DNA of 64,000 nt from an uncultured cyanobacterium (lineage in GTDB: Bacteria > Cyanobacteriota > Cyanobacteriia > PCC-6307 > Cyanobiaceae): positions 1 to 64,000 of the forward strand of contig CAIJRN010000029.1 of the NCBI GenBank assembly GCA_903823115.1. Reading direction: 5' to 3'. The position numbers and the translations under genes were made by a program. Positions 56,612 to 64,000 of this stretch are shown here, one piece after another; the first letter of the stretch is position 1; each line of letters starts with the position of its first letter. A model generated the notes under the pieces. That model was not told the DNA's origin and did no database searches. It saw nothing but the letters and a program-made list of their open reading frames with translations.

Positions 56612-57829
56612 TCAGCTGAAGTGGCTGTAGCCGCTGGTTGCTGGGTGCCCCCCATCGCCCGCGCTCCAGGGAGCCCCATCCGCCCAGCCCAGAGCTCCCG
56701 CCTCCCCTGCCACCAGCTCGCCGATCCGTGTCGTTTCCGGCAGGGCTGCGATCAGGGCCTCCGCCCAGTGCGGCTCCAGGGCCAGCACCAGCTCGAAGTC
56801 CTCGCCGCCCTCCAGGCACCAGCTCCTCGCCTCGGGCAGGCCTGCCATGGCGGGATCGAGGGGCAGGCAGGTTGCCTGCAGCCGGGCCGCGCAGCCACTG
56901 GCAGCGGCGATCGCCCCGACGGCCGCCGCCAGGCCATCGCTGCTGTCGCAGCCGCCCACCCGCCAGGGCTCCGCAGCCGGGCGACTGGAGATCAGGGCCC
57001 GCACCGCATCGAAGCGGGGTCGGGGCCGCTGGTGGGCGGCGATCGCCCGCTCTGCCAGGGCTGGATCCAGCCTGCCGGCGACGATTTCACCTTGCAGCAG
57101 GGCCAGCCCCAGCCGGCTCAGACCGTGGGGGCCGGTGCACACCAGCCGATCGCCGGGGCGGCCGTCGCGGCGGCGGATCGGGCCGGAGCCGGGGGGGCCA
57201 GGTGCCGTTGCCATCGCCAGCCGCCCGATCGCCGTGATCGCCAGGATGCGCTGGCCGCCGCCGCTGCAGTCGCCCCCCAGCAGCACGCCGCCATAGGTGC
57301 CCAGGGCCTCCCGCAGGCCGCCGTACACCCCTTCCACCCAGCTCCAGGGCGTGGAGGCCGGCGCCACCAGACCCACGGTCAGACCCACCACCTCGGTGCA
57401 GCCCATCGCCGCCAGGTCGGAAAGATTGGCCGCCGCCGCCCGCCAGCCCACATCCGCCGCCGCGGTGGTGCTGTCGCTGAAGTGGATCCCCTCCACCAAC
57501 ACGTCGGTGTTGACCACCAGCGCTGGGCCGCCTGCGGCCGCTCCCGCCTCAGCTGCCTCACCTCCCTCGGAGCCGCCCTGCGCCGCTGCGTCGGGTTGTC
57601 TGGCCAGGCCAGGCTTTTGCGCGCCAGCCCCGGGGAGGTGCAGCAGGGCCGCATCGTCGGCGAACTGGCCTGGCGGGGCAAAGGATCCCAGCCGGCGGAT
57701 CAGCTCCCATTCGCCCAGATCGGCCAGGGTCTCCGGCTGTCGTTGCTCTTGGGCGCCGTTGATCGATCCGGCCAGTCTTGCCTCGGGATCGATTGGCCGG
57801 GGAGATGGATCGGCTCCGTGCTTCTCCAT
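56612..57829 (-). CDS. thiL: Thiamine-monophosphate kinase
   Basis: ThiL makes thiamine diphosphate from thiamine monophosphate, the last step of cofactor synthesis. The 405-residue product has LGEWELIRRLGSF, FADDAALL (Asp cluster), LVVNTDVLVEGIHFSDSTTA, ANLSDLAAMGCTEVVGLTVG, GGDCSGGGQRILAITAIG, and the C-terminal CDSSDGLAAAVGAIA and LEGGEDFELVLAL. A low-complexity insertion of about 30 residues (Gln/Ala/Gly-rich, about 72-100) sits between the first two Asp-containing segments, making it longer than usual (about 330). It is transcribed after the cyclophilin gene on the same strand (26 bp gap). Confidence 0.95.
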   Translation of the reverse strand: MEKHGADPSPRPIDPEARLAGSINGAQEQRQPETLADLGEWELIRRLGSFAPPGQFADDAALLHLPGAGAQKPGLARQPDAAAQGGSEGGEAAEAGAAAGGPALVVNTDVLVEGIHFSDSTTAAADVGWRAAAANLSDLAAMGCTEVVGLTVGLVAPASTPWSWVEGVYGGLREALGTYGGVLLGGDCSGGGQRILAITAIGRLAMATAPGPPGSGPIRRRDGRPGDRLVCTGPHGLSRLGLALLQGEIVAGRLDPALAERAIAAHQRPRPRFDAVRALISSRPAAEPWRVGGCDSSDGLAAAVGAIAAASGCAARLQATCLPLDPAMAGLPEARSWCLEGGEDFELVLALEPHWAEALIAALPETTRIGELVAGEAGALGWADGAPWSAGDGGHPATSGYSHFS

Positions 57830-57855
57830 GACCCGGATGGCCTCCTTGCGCTGAC

Positions 57856-59004
57856 TCAGGCGTGGGGCTGCAGGTTCTCAGCCCCATCGATCACGGTGGC
57901 CTTGACGATGCCGTCGTCGGCGGTGAGCTCCTCCATCACATCGAAACCGTCCACCACATAACCGAAGGCGGCATAGCGGCCGTCGATCAGGTTGAGGCCG
58001 GCGGGGGTCAGCTCGGGTTCGAACAGGAACAGGAAGAACTGCGATGAACCATCACCCAGGCTCTCGTCGGAATGGGCCCAGCCCAGGGTGCCCTTGGCGT
58101 TGAACGGCAGCACCGGCTCAGCCTTGAACAGGCCCAGTTCCTCGAAGGTCTGGTTGTAGAAGGGCAACTCCTGGCCCGGCACCTTGATCTCCAGCGGCAC
58201 ATTCCGCTCCGCCTTGGTCTGGGGATCGATGTAACCGTCGGCGTCGCCCTTGGGATCGCCGGTCTGCAGCACGTAGAAGTCTTCGGCGCGGATGAACGGC
58301 AGGTTGTCGTAGAAGCCCTTCTGCACCAAGTCGACGAAGGCGCCTGCGGTGAGCGGCGCGTTGTAGCCGTCCACCACGGCGATCAGATCGCCTTTGGTGG
58401 TGGTGAGCCGCACGCTGGCCCGTCCCAGCAGCCTGGGCAGATCGGCGTACGCATCCGGGATGCTGAAGGGGAAGGGACCCACCAGCAGCGCTTCGGCATC
58501 GCCGATGCTGGTGAGAACGTCACGGCGGGTGTCGAGGAAGGCGTCCCGTTCCTGGCCATCGGCCGCGCTCACCAGGAGTTGCAGCTGGCCCGACAGTTGC
58601 TCAAACAGCGCTTCGGCCCTGGGCCGGTCGGCGGGCGGGAAGCTGGCCAGGATCGCCTCCCGCTTCGAGGCGAACAGGGACTGGCTGCGGCGCACGCTGG
58701 AGGCTAGGGAGGGCCAGCGCTTGGCACGCAGATCGTCGCTGGTGCTCTCGAGCCGATGCTGGATCTCCTGCAGATCCTTCTGCTCGATCGGCAGGGCGTT
58801 GCGCAGCAGGGCGGCCGGATCGGTGACGGCGTTGCCCTGGGGCAGGGCGGCCCAGGCGCCGGGTACGGCGAGCAGCAGGAGCAACAGGGCCGCCAGGCTG
58901 GCGGCGCCGACCTGTCGCCAGGTGCCGGCCAGGGTTGTGCGGGCGAATCCGGAGACGCGTCCGGAGATGGGCCCTGCTCCGACGAACGCTGGCTCTCTGC
59001 CCAT
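57856..59004 (-). CDS. Exported cyclophilin-type peptidylprolyl isomerase
   Basis: The product resembles thylakoid-lumen CYP38/TLP40-type cyclophilins, which help photosystem II assembly in plants. ATG 59004 is preceded by AGGGGA at good spacing and gives [15 protein letters not shown]; the frame extends 30 codons further, but the ribosome site decides. A signal-like helix follows ([16 protein letters not shown]). Residues about 60-170 form a helical bundle ([20 protein letters not shown]), and the cyclophilin barrel begins at [39 protein letters not shown] and SQFFLFL are barrel motifs. The Arg and Phe residues required for strong isomerase activity are only partly conserved, as in CYP38. 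Total 382 residues. Confidence 0.9.
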   Translation of the reverse strand: MGREPAFVGAGPISGRVSGFARTTLAGTWRQVGAASLAALLLLLLAVPGAWAALPQGNAVTDPAALLRNALPIEQKDLQEIQHRLESTSDDLRAKRWPSLASSVRRSQSLFASKREAILASFPPADRPRAEALFEQLSGQLQLLVSAADGQERDAFLDTRRDVLTSIGDAEALLVGPFPFSIPDAYADLPRLLGRASVRLTTTKGDLIAVVDGYNAPLTAGAFVDLVQKGFYDNLPFIRAEDFYVLQTGDPKGDADGYIDPQTKAERNVPLEIKVPGQELPFYNQTFEELGLFKAEPVLPFNAKGTLGWAHSDESLGDGSSQFFLFLFEPELTPAGLNLIDGRYAAFGYVVDGFDVMEELTADDGIVKATVIDGAENLQPHA

Positions 59005-59117
59005 GGTTCCCCTGTCAGTGGCTGGACTCTGGCACAGGTGCCCGGAGCCGTAGGCGGCTCGCTCCGGGGGCCTGGCCGGAAGCCAGACGTACAATCCATC
59101 GGATCCGAACCGCCGGA

Positions 59118-59678
59118 ATGATCTCGAGCAACGATTTTCGAACCGGAACCACCATCGAGCTGGATGGCCAGGTCTGGCGGGTCGTCGAGTTTCTGCATGT
59201 CAAGCCCGGCAAAGGCTCGGCCTTCGTGCGCACCAAGCTCAAGGCCGTCCAGAGCGGCAGCGTGGTCGATAAAACCTTCCGCGCCGGCGAGACCATGCCC
59301 CAGGCGCAGCTGGAGAAGGCCACCCTGCAGCACACCTACATGGAGGGCGATGACTTCGTCTTCATGGACATGGCCTCCTATGAGGAGACCCGCCTGACCG
59401 CCAAGCAGATCGGCGATGGCCGCAAATACCTCAAGGAAGGCATGGAGGTGAGCGTCATCTACTGGAACGGCAAGCCGCTCGAGGTGGAGTTGCCCAATTC
59501 CGTGGTCCTCGCTGTCACCCAGACCGATCCGGGCGTCAAGGGGGACACGGCCACCGGTGGTACCAAGCCCGCCATCGTCGAGACCGGCGCCCAGGTGATG
59601 GTGCCCCTGTTCATCACGATCGGCGAGAAGATCAAGATCGACACCCGCACCGACAACTATCTGGGTCGGGAGTCCTGA
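59118..59678 (+). CDS. efp: Elongation factor P
   Basis: EF-P rescues ribosomes stalled at polyproline. ATG 59118 gives [20 protein letters not shown] and 186 residues, the standard length. The modified-loop residue is in [18 protein letters not shown], where the Lys after PG (about position 34) is the usual site. The C-terminal [20 protein letters not shown] is the EF-P signature. The frame is open upstream but that part belongs to the opposite-strand cyclophilin promoter region. accB follows 5 bp later, a fixed gene pair in many bacteria. Confidence 0.98.
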   Translation: MISSNDFRTGTTIELDGQVWRVVEFLHVKPGKGSAFVRTKLKAVQSGSVVDKTFRAGETMPQAQLEKATLQHTYMEGDDFVFMDMASYEETRLTAKQIGDGRKYLKEGMEVSVIYWNGKPLEVELPNSVVLAVTQTDPGVKGDTATGGTKPAIVETGAQVMVPLFITIGEKIKIDTRTDNYLGRES

Positions 59679-59683
59679 TCGCC

Positions 59684-60154
59684 ATGCAGCTCGATCACGA
59701 CCAGCTCCGCTCTCTCCTGGCTCTGCTCGGTGAAAGCGACATCCAGGAACTCTGTCTCGAAGGCGACGACTTCCGTCTGGAGGTGCGTCGCAACCTTCCC
59801 GCCACGGCGCCGGTGGCCATGGTGCAGGCCCCTGTCCTGGCGTCGCCGCCCCCCCAGGCCGCCGCAGCTTCCCCGTCGGTGCCACCTCCGTCACCGCCCG
59901 CAGCCCGCAGCGATCTGCAGGCGATCACCGCTCCGATGGTGGGGACTTTCTACCGCTCACCGGCCCCGGGCGAACCGGCCTTCGTTGAAGTGGGCAGCCG
60001 CATCAGCGCCGGCCAGCCCGTCTGCATCCTCGAGGCGATGAAGTTGATGAACGAGCTCGAGTCGGAGATCAGTGGCGAAGTGGTGGAAATCCTTCTGGAG
60101 AACGGCACCCCGGTGGAGTTCGGTCAGGTGCTGATGCGGATCAAGCCTTCCTGA
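59684..60154 (+). CDS. accB: Biotin carboxyl carrier protein of acetyl-CoA carboxylase
   Basis: AccB carries biotin between the carboxylase subunits in fatty acid synthesis. The 156-residue product has an N-terminal helical domain (ALLGESDIQELCLEGDDFRL), a Pro/Ala-rich linker (about residues 50-75), and the biotinyl domain from about 80. This last part has APMVGTFYRSPAPGEPAF and the biotinylation motif EAMKLMNELESE. It ends in LENGTPVEFGQVLMRIKPS. It is in an operon with efp and converges on pdxA. Confidence 0.98.
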   Translation: MQLDHDQLRSLLALLGESDIQELCLEGDDFRLEVRRNLPATAPVAMVQAPVLASPPPQAAAASPSVPPPSPPAARSDLQAITAPMVGTFYRSPAPGEPAFVEVGSRISAGQPVCILEAMKLMNELESEISGEVVEILLENGTPVEFGQVLMRIKPS

Positions 60155-60174
60155 TCAGCCTGGTTCCTCCGGGC

Positions 60175-61227
60175 TCAGCCCAGTTCTCGCGCCGTGGCGA
60201 TTGCCGCCGCCATGCTGTCGGGCCTGGCCAGGCCCTGGCCGGCGATGGCAAAGGCGGTGCCGTGATCCGGTGAGGTGCGCAGGAACGGCAGTCCCAGGGT
60301 GGTGTTGACCGCGGCGTCGAAGGCCAGCAGTTTCAGCGGAATCAGTCCCTGATCGTGGTACATGGCCAGGTAGCCGTCGGGTCCGCCGGCCCCCGTCCGC
60401 CAGGCTGAGGCGGCCTCCAGCCAGCAGCTGTCGGGGGGCAGGGGTCCCTCCAGCCGCACGTCGGGATGGCGCCGGCGCCACTGCTCCAGGCAGTCCAGCA
60501 GCCAGTCCTGCTCTTCGCGGCCCAGCCGTCCAGCTTCGCCGGCGTGGGGATTGAGGCCGGCCACCACCAGCCGCGGCCGGGGCGCGAAGCGCTGGCAGAA
60601 GGCCAGCAGCACGTCCAGCTTGTCGCTCACCAGCTGGCTGTTGAGTTGGCCTGAAACGGCCGCCAGGGGGATGTGGCTGGTGGCCAGCAAGGTGTTGAAC
60701 CGCCAGGGGCCGGCGGCAGAGCGGGCCGTGAACAGCATCGAGGCTGACGGGACTCCGGCCAGTTCCGCCAGCCGTTCGGTCTGGCCGGGATAGTCGTGGC
60801 CGGCGGCATGCCAGCTGCTCTTGGCGATTGGCGCTGTCACCAGGGCCTCACAGTCGCCGTGGAGCACCAGCCGGGTGGCCTCGCTGAGCCAGTCGAAGCT
60901 GGCGGCTCCAGCGGCAGCGCCGCTCTCGCCTGGGTTGATCGCCTCGGGCAGGGGCCGATCCAGAATCTCGAACCGGGCCGGATCCGCCACTCGGCAGCGG
61001 CCCTGCAGGCGGCGATGGTTCTCGATCAGCCACTGGCGGCAGCCCACCAGCACCACCTCGCCAGGCCGGCCGGCGTTGGCCTCGTCGGCGAGCGCCCCGA
61101 GGGTCACCTCCAGACCGATGCCGGCCGGATCGCCCAGGGCGATGGCAATCCGGCGGGGTCTGGGTTTCGATGGAGGTTGATCGCTGTCGTTGTGGCCGAT
61201 GTTCCGTCTGATGTTGCTGGGAACCAT
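60175..61227 (-). CDS. pdxA: 4-hydroxythreonine-4-phosphate dehydrogenase
   Basis: PdxA oxidises 4-phosphohydroxy-L-threonine in pyridoxal phosphate synthesis. The conserved part starts RRIAIALGDPAGIGLEVTLG. Metal-binding His residues are in SSWHAAGHDYPGQTERLAEL and in VVAGLNPHAGEAGRLGREE, and the last is in YLAMYHDQGLIPLKLLAF. VNTTLGLPFLRTSPDHGTAF is the end signature. The longest frame starts at 61338, but the sequence before residue 38 of that frame is the antisense of a small gene at 61199. ATG 61227 gives 350 residues and about 26 residues before the first strand, and still overlaps the small gene by 29 bp. Confidence 0.95.
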   Translation of the reverse strand: MVPSNIRRNIGHNDSDQPPSKPRPRRIAIALGDPAGIGLEVTLGALADEANAGRPGEVVLVGCRQWLIENHRRLQGRCRVADPARFEILDRPLPEAINPGESGAAAGAASFDWLSEATRLVLHGDCEALVTAPIAKSSWHAAGHDYPGQTERLAELAGVPSASMLFTARSAAGPWRFNTLLATSHIPLAAVSGQLNSQLVSDKLDVLLAFCQRFAPRPRLVVAGLNPHAGEAGRLGREEQDWLLDCLEQWRRRHPDVRLEGPLPPDSCWLEAASAWRTGAGGPDGYLAMYHDQGLIPLKLLAFDAAVNTTLGLPFLRTSPDHGTAFAIAGQGLARPDSMAAAIATARELG

Positions 61228-61360
61228 CTTGCTGGTGATCGGACTGAGCTTCCGCAATGGTTGGGTGGTTCTGAACTGGAGCAAGTTCCTCACTGACATC
61301 AACCTGCCGTTCCTGGCCCAGCCCGAACCGGCGAGCAAGTTTCATTTCAAGGGCCAGTGA
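61199..61360 (+). CDS. Small single-span membrane protein (53 residues)
   Basis: ATG 61199 to TGA 61358-61360 encodes MFRLMLLGTILLVIGLSFRN, then a tail GWVVLNWSKFLTDINLPFLA and QPEPASKFHFKGQ. The first 18 residues form a membrane span, and the rest is a short amphipathic tail with Trp and Pro. Codon use is sensible, and the frame is stopped at a convincing intergenic position 27 bp before the SDR gene end. I recall small membrane proteins at this locus next to pdxA in picocyanobacteria but cannot name a family. It is antisense to the beginning of pdxA, so the two may interfere at transcription level. Confidence 0.6.
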   Translation: MFRLMLLGTILLVIGLSFRNGWVVLNWSKFLTDINLPFLAQPEPASKFHFKGQ

Positions 61361-61387
61361 GGCCAGCCCTCTGGTGACGAGCCCTCC

Positions 61388-62365
61388 TCACCGGGCGGCT
61401 CGTCCGCCGGCGCCGGGGCTGTCAGGGCTGGGGCAGAGCGCTGCCCGGTACCCGTCGCGGAAACTCGGGTAGAGCAGGTGGTAGCCCAGGCCCTGGCGCA
61501 GCAGGGCACTGCTGACGCGGCGGTTCTCGCTCCAGAAACTGCGCGCCATCGGGCTCATCGTGGCGGCGATCTGCTTGTAGGGCTGCAGAGCGGGAAGTTT
61601 GCAGCCCAGCAGATGGGCGGCGTAGCCGAGGCTTTCGCTGGAGGAACACGGGTACTCGTCCGCCAGGATCAGGGTGTCCGGCCTGGCAGCGGCCGGCAGA
61701 GCCAGGTTGTGCAGCAGCGCCCCGACGATGTCGTCGACGTGGATGCGGCAGAACACCTGGCCGCGCTTGTGGATCAGGCGGGCCCTGCCCTGGCGCAGAT
61801 CGTTGAAGGGGCTGCGGTCGGGGCCGTAGATCGCCGGCAACCGGAACACCTGCAGCGGCAGGCCGCGGCTTCGCCAGGCCCGCTCACAGGCCAGCCGGGA
61901 GCGGCTGCGCTCCAGAGTCGGCCGGGTTGGACTGGTTTCATCCACCCAGGCCCCGCCGGTATCGCCATAGACGCCGGTGGTGGAGAGGTAGCCCAGCCAT
62001 TGCAGCGGCAGTTCCTTCAGCTGCTCGCCAAGGTGATCGAGCACCGGATCCCGACCGGCGGCATCGGGCGGGATGGTCACCAGGACGTGGGTGATGCCGA
62101 CCAGCTCCTCTGGGCTGGGCAGGGCCCCATGCGCCGGGTCGAAGCGCAGCTGGCTCGGCCCGGCGCTCTCGGCAGGAGGCCCCGGGTCGCTGGGCTGGCG
62201 ATGGCTGACGGTGGTGGCGATGCCCAGTCGCGTCAGGGCTGCGGCGAAGCGGTTGCCGGTGTAGCCACCACCCAGCACCAGCACGTGCCCGACAGCGCCA
62301 GGGGCCAGAGCGACAGCGGCTGCAGTGGCCCCTTCGTCTCGGGAGTTGACAGGAAGATCAGTCAT
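61388..62365 (-). CDS. NAD-dependent epimerase/dehydratase-family (extended SDR) protein
   Basis: The 325-residue product has an N-terminal Rossmann motif HVLVLGGGYTGNRFAAAL (GxGxxG type, about residues 27-44), then LVTIPPDAAGRDPV and LQWLGYLSTTGVYGDTGGAW with the SDR Tyr context (STTGVYG). LPLQVFRLPAIYGPDRSPFN and CRIHVDDIVGALLH are typical of YeeZ/YbjS-like extended SDRs. No sugar-nucleotide motif is present. The substrate is unknown. The N-terminal 25 residues are Ala-rich, and the C-terminus is a Pro/Gly/Ala-rich tail. An SDR gene next to pdxA is a conserved element of this block. Confidence 0.9.
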   Translation of the reverse strand: MTDLPVNSRDEGATAAAVALAPGAVGHVLVLGGGYTGNRFAAALTRLGIATTVSHRQPSDPGPPAESAGPSQLRFDPAHGALPSPEELVGITHVLVTIPPDAAGRDPVLDHLGEQLKELPLQWLGYLSTTGVYGDTGGAWVDETSPTRPTLERSRSRLACERAWRSRGLPLQVFRLPAIYGPDRSPFNDLRQGRARLIHKRGQVFCRIHVDDIVGALLHNLALPAAARPDTLILADEYPCSSSESLGYAAHLLGCKLPALQPYKQIAATMSPMARSFWSENRRVSSALLRQGLGYHLLYPSFRDGYRAALCPSPDSPGAGGRAAR

Positions 62366-62400
62366 GAGTACACCTGTATCACAGCCTTCGCGTTCCAGTC

Positions 62401-62871
62401 GTGACTGCCTCCATCTTTCCTGGCTCCACTCTCTTTGAACACCCGTTTTCCGCGGGCAACGGCTCCGACGGCACCAGCGTTGACGGCTCGGCCTTCGAGA
62501 GGGCGCTCGCCGCGGCCTCCGGCTCCACGGTCCCGCACTCCACTGGCCGCCGTTCCACTGGCCGCCTCACCCCAGTCAGCCCCTGCATCAGCCAGGTCCC
62601 TGCAGTCATGGTCCTCGCCGGGACTGGGGCCGGGGCCGCTTCCGGGCTGCTCGGCTCATCCCGCCTGATCGCCGCTGCGGTTCCCGGTATCCCATCCCGC
62701 CGGCGGGCATCCATCGGCCGTTTCAGCGGTGCTGAGGCCCGTGTCGGGGCGCCCCTGGCCCTGGCGGCCGTGCTGTTGTGCGTGGCCCTGCTGGTGGCGC
62801 CGGAGCAGCCCCGCGATCAGGAGGCCATCTGCCAGCGCCACAACGGCGTGGCGGCCTGCCGGGTCTGGTGA
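62401..62871 (+). CDS. Hypothetical protein with C-terminal membrane span
   Basis: The 156-residue product starts with GTG 62401. Residues 1-110 are low complexity (Ser, Gly, Ala, Arg, Thr) with no recognised domain. A single span APLALAAVLLCVALLVA at about 118-135 is followed by a short end EQPRDQEAICQRHNGVAACR then VW. The C-terminal C-x-R-H-N-x6-C region looks constrained and recurs in my memory of related cyanobacterial genes at this site, so the functional part may be only the last 50 residues. A later start is possible. Its end overlaps the 3' end of the opposite-strand HNH gene. Confidence 0.6.
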   Translation: MTASIFPGSTLFEHPFSAGNGSDGTSVDGSAFERALAAASGSTVPHSTGRRSTGRLTPVSPCISQVPAVMVLAGTGAGAASGLLGSSRLIAAAVPGIPSRRRASIGRFSGAEARVGAPLALAAVLLCVALLVAPEQPRDQEAICQRHNGVAACRVW

Positions 62872-63341
62872 GCTGGCCTGGCCTGCCCTGGCGCGGCCGG
62901 CGATGTCGTCGCCTGTGGTTGTGACGCCCGCGGGTTCGAGGTCTGTGGTTTGGAAGCCAGCGTTGATGCGGTCGGGCTCGGTGCCGTGATTATCTCCTCG
63001 GGCCTGGTCCACTGCAGCAGACGCGTCGCCAGGCGCATGTCGCCACCGGTCCAGGCCCGCAGGGCCATCGCCCGTCTCGGGTCGTAGAAGCTCTGGCGGC
63101 GATACCAGCTGAAGGCGTCGCAGTCCCCCTTGCGGCCATTGCAGCCCAGGCAGGCCGGCACACAGTTCTCGGTGATGCTCTGGCCGCCGCGACTGAGGGG
63201 CTGCACGTGGTCGATCGATTCGGATCGCTCGCCGCAATACAGGCAGCAATGACCGGTCACCAGGTGAAGCGACTGCCGCCATCGCCGCACACGCAACTTG
63301 GGGCAGAGATCCTCAAGGAACACTCCATCCCTGGCCTGCAT
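62817..63341 (-). CDS. HNH endonuclease-domain protein
   Basis: The 174-residue product carries a compact HNH module: CCLYCGERSESIDHVQPLSR, then GGQSITENCVPACLGCNGRK and GDCDAFSWYRR. The zinc-binding Cys pairs (CLYC and CLGC), the first catalytic His in DHV, and the Asn in ENCVPAC match HNH proteins. Preceding residues contain LCPKLRVRRWRQSLHLVTGH. The C-terminal 60 residues are a Pro/Ala/Ser/Thr-rich tail. HNH genes of this type are fixed in picocyanobacterial genomes and are not necessarily mobile. The start ATG 63341 is divergent from the helicase gene, with 48 bp between. Confidence 0.9.
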   Translation of the reverse strand: MQARDGVFLEDLCPKLRVRRWRQSLHLVTGHCCLYCGERSESIDHVQPLSRGGQSITENCVPACLGCNGRKGDCDAFSWYRRQSFYDPRRAMALRAWTGGDMRLATRLLQWTRPEEIITAPSPTASTLASKPQTSNPRASQPQATTSPAAPGQARPAHQTRQAATPLWRWQMAS

Positions 63342-63389
63342 CGGCGCGCCTCGGTTGGCGGAAGTTTGCCGCCAGCTCCAGGCCTGTCA

Positions 63390-64000
63390 ATGTGTCGTGG
63401 ATTGCACTTTGGCGCTTTGGCCGAACCGCTGGTGCAGATGAGGCTCGGGCCCACCGGTCTGTTCGAGGTGGCCTGTCCCTTTGATCCGGTCACCCAGGCC
63501 CAGATGCGCAGGATCCGTCCCGCGGGGCGTTGGCTGACACGCCGCCACTGCTGGGAGTTTCCGCTCGAAGCCGCCGCTGCGTTGGAGCAGGCCCTGGCCG
63601 GCCGCTTCCCCATCACCGCCGAACTGGCCCAGTGGCTGGTCTGGTTGCGCCAGCCCCTGCCACCGCTGCCGCCCCATCGCCAACTGGTGGCCGCCGCCGC
63701 CCTCGAACAGCCCCTAGTCGATGGTCGCCTGCTGTTTGCCCATCAGCGGGTGGCGGCCCGCTGGTTGCTGGCGCGGCGCGGCGCTGTGCTGGCCGATGCG
63801 ATGGGCCTGGGCAAGACCCTCTCGGCCTTGGCAGCCGCCAGGGCCATGGTTCGGCTGGCCGATTGCCGCCTGGTGGTGCTGGCCCCGGCCGGATTGCATC
63901 ATCACTGGCGGCAGGAGGCCGCAACCCTGGGGCTGGTGCTGGAGCTGCACAGCTGGGCGCGGCTGCCGGCTGAGCTGCCCGAGGCGGGCTGTGTGCTGCT
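63390..64000 (+). CDS. Partial SNF2-type helicase, 5' part only
   Basis: ATG 63390 opens a frame that runs to the window edge with no stop (203 codons). The N-terminal part LGPTGLFEVACPFDPVTQAQ and IRPAGRWLTRRHCWEFPLEA resembles the HARP-like lead segment of SMARCAL1-related bacterial helicases. LLFAHQRVAARWLLARRGAV then LADAMGLGKTLSALAAARAM is the SNF2 motif Ia/I (Walker A GLGKT), and LVVLAPAGLHHHWRQEAATL is motif Ia. It would remodel or translocate on double-stranded DNA. The rest of the gene is outside the window. ATG 63438 is a possible later start. Confidence 0.88.
   Translation, partial: MCRGLHFGALAEPLVQMRLGPTGLFEVACPFDPVTQAQMRRIRPAGRWLTRRHCWEFPLEAAAALEQALAGRFPITAELAQWLVWLRQPLPPLPPHRQLVAAAALEQPLVDGRLLFAHQRVAARWLLARRGAVLADAMGLGKTLSALAAARAMVRLADCRLVVLAPAGLHHHWRQEAATLGLVLELHSWARLPAELPEAGCVL

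Noticed and set aside
62817-64000. HNH gene and SNF2 helicase gene as a defence system
   Set aside because: The HNH gene is part of the ordinary picocyanobacterial block, the helicase is cut by the window edge, and no methylase, nuclease partner or TA gene adjoins them.

Overview
The window comes from a GC-rich unicellular cyanobacterium of the freshwater Cyanobium/Synechococcus (picocyanobacterial) type. Three lines of evidence support this. First, the order dnaN, PRC-barrel gene, purL, purF, gyrA-like, TPR, queG, HpsJ-like, DUF502, nusB, ftsY, rsbU-like, argH, rbp, dusA, grpE, dnaJ, tusA-like, rsgA, ybaB, murB, murC, gap2, thiL, cyclophilin, efp, accB, pdxA, SDR, HNH is the classical start of marine Synechococcus and Prochlorococcus chromosomes (recalled knowledge). 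Second, families typical of cyanobacteria are present: DUF1400, HpsJ-like, a bluetail surface lipase, NADP-type gap2 and a thylakoid-lumen-type cyclophilin. Third, the octamer GCGATCGC (HIP1) recurs, which marine picocyanobacteria generally lack.

Layout. 1-2.3 kb: an accessory, AT-richer stretch with the 5' end of a DUF1400-like gene, a decayed gene on the minus strand, and a small alpha-beta-barrel-like gene with its own terminator. 2.4-13.9 kb: uvrA, a bluetail lipase, an AT-rich gene for a membrane protein, recN, a UbiB/ABC1 kinase gene, a DUF1400 exported protein gene and thrC. 13.86-14.76 kb: a 170-bp tandem duplication of the thrC 3' end, then an AT-rich tract with DnaA-box-like sites in front of dnaN (candidate oriC). 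14.8-51 kb: the conserved housekeeping backbone (replication clamp, purine synthesis, topoisomerase, queuosine, SRP receptor, arginine synthesis, chaperones, ribosome maturation, cell wall, Calvin cycle). Relative to the canonical order it is interrupted by a glycosyltransferase gene (21.0-22.1 kb), an AraC regulator gene with a long AT-rich leader (30.9-32.6 kb) and a block of an HI0933 flavoprotein plus pilB-pilT-pilC (37.8-42.9 kb). 51-56.5 kb: an accessory island between gap2 and thiL, holding an atypical shikimate dehydrogenase homologue, a HepT-MntA toxin-antitoxin pair, three related palindromes, a frameshifted PEP-CTERM gene, a second HpsJ-like gene, a Doc/Fic remnant and two Phd-PIN modules. 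56.6-64 kb: the backbone resumes (thiL to the HNH gene) and the window ends inside an SNF2-type helicase gene.

The most striking features are the toxin-antitoxin-dense island with its palindrome array, the PEP-CTERM gene whose sorting tail lies in the -1 frame, the exact-period duplication beside the putative origin, and a 53-codon membrane protein gene overlapping the start of pdxA. I found no CRISPR array, rRNA, tRNA or insertion sequence. No clearly undescribed multi-gene system can be claimed from the sequence alone.
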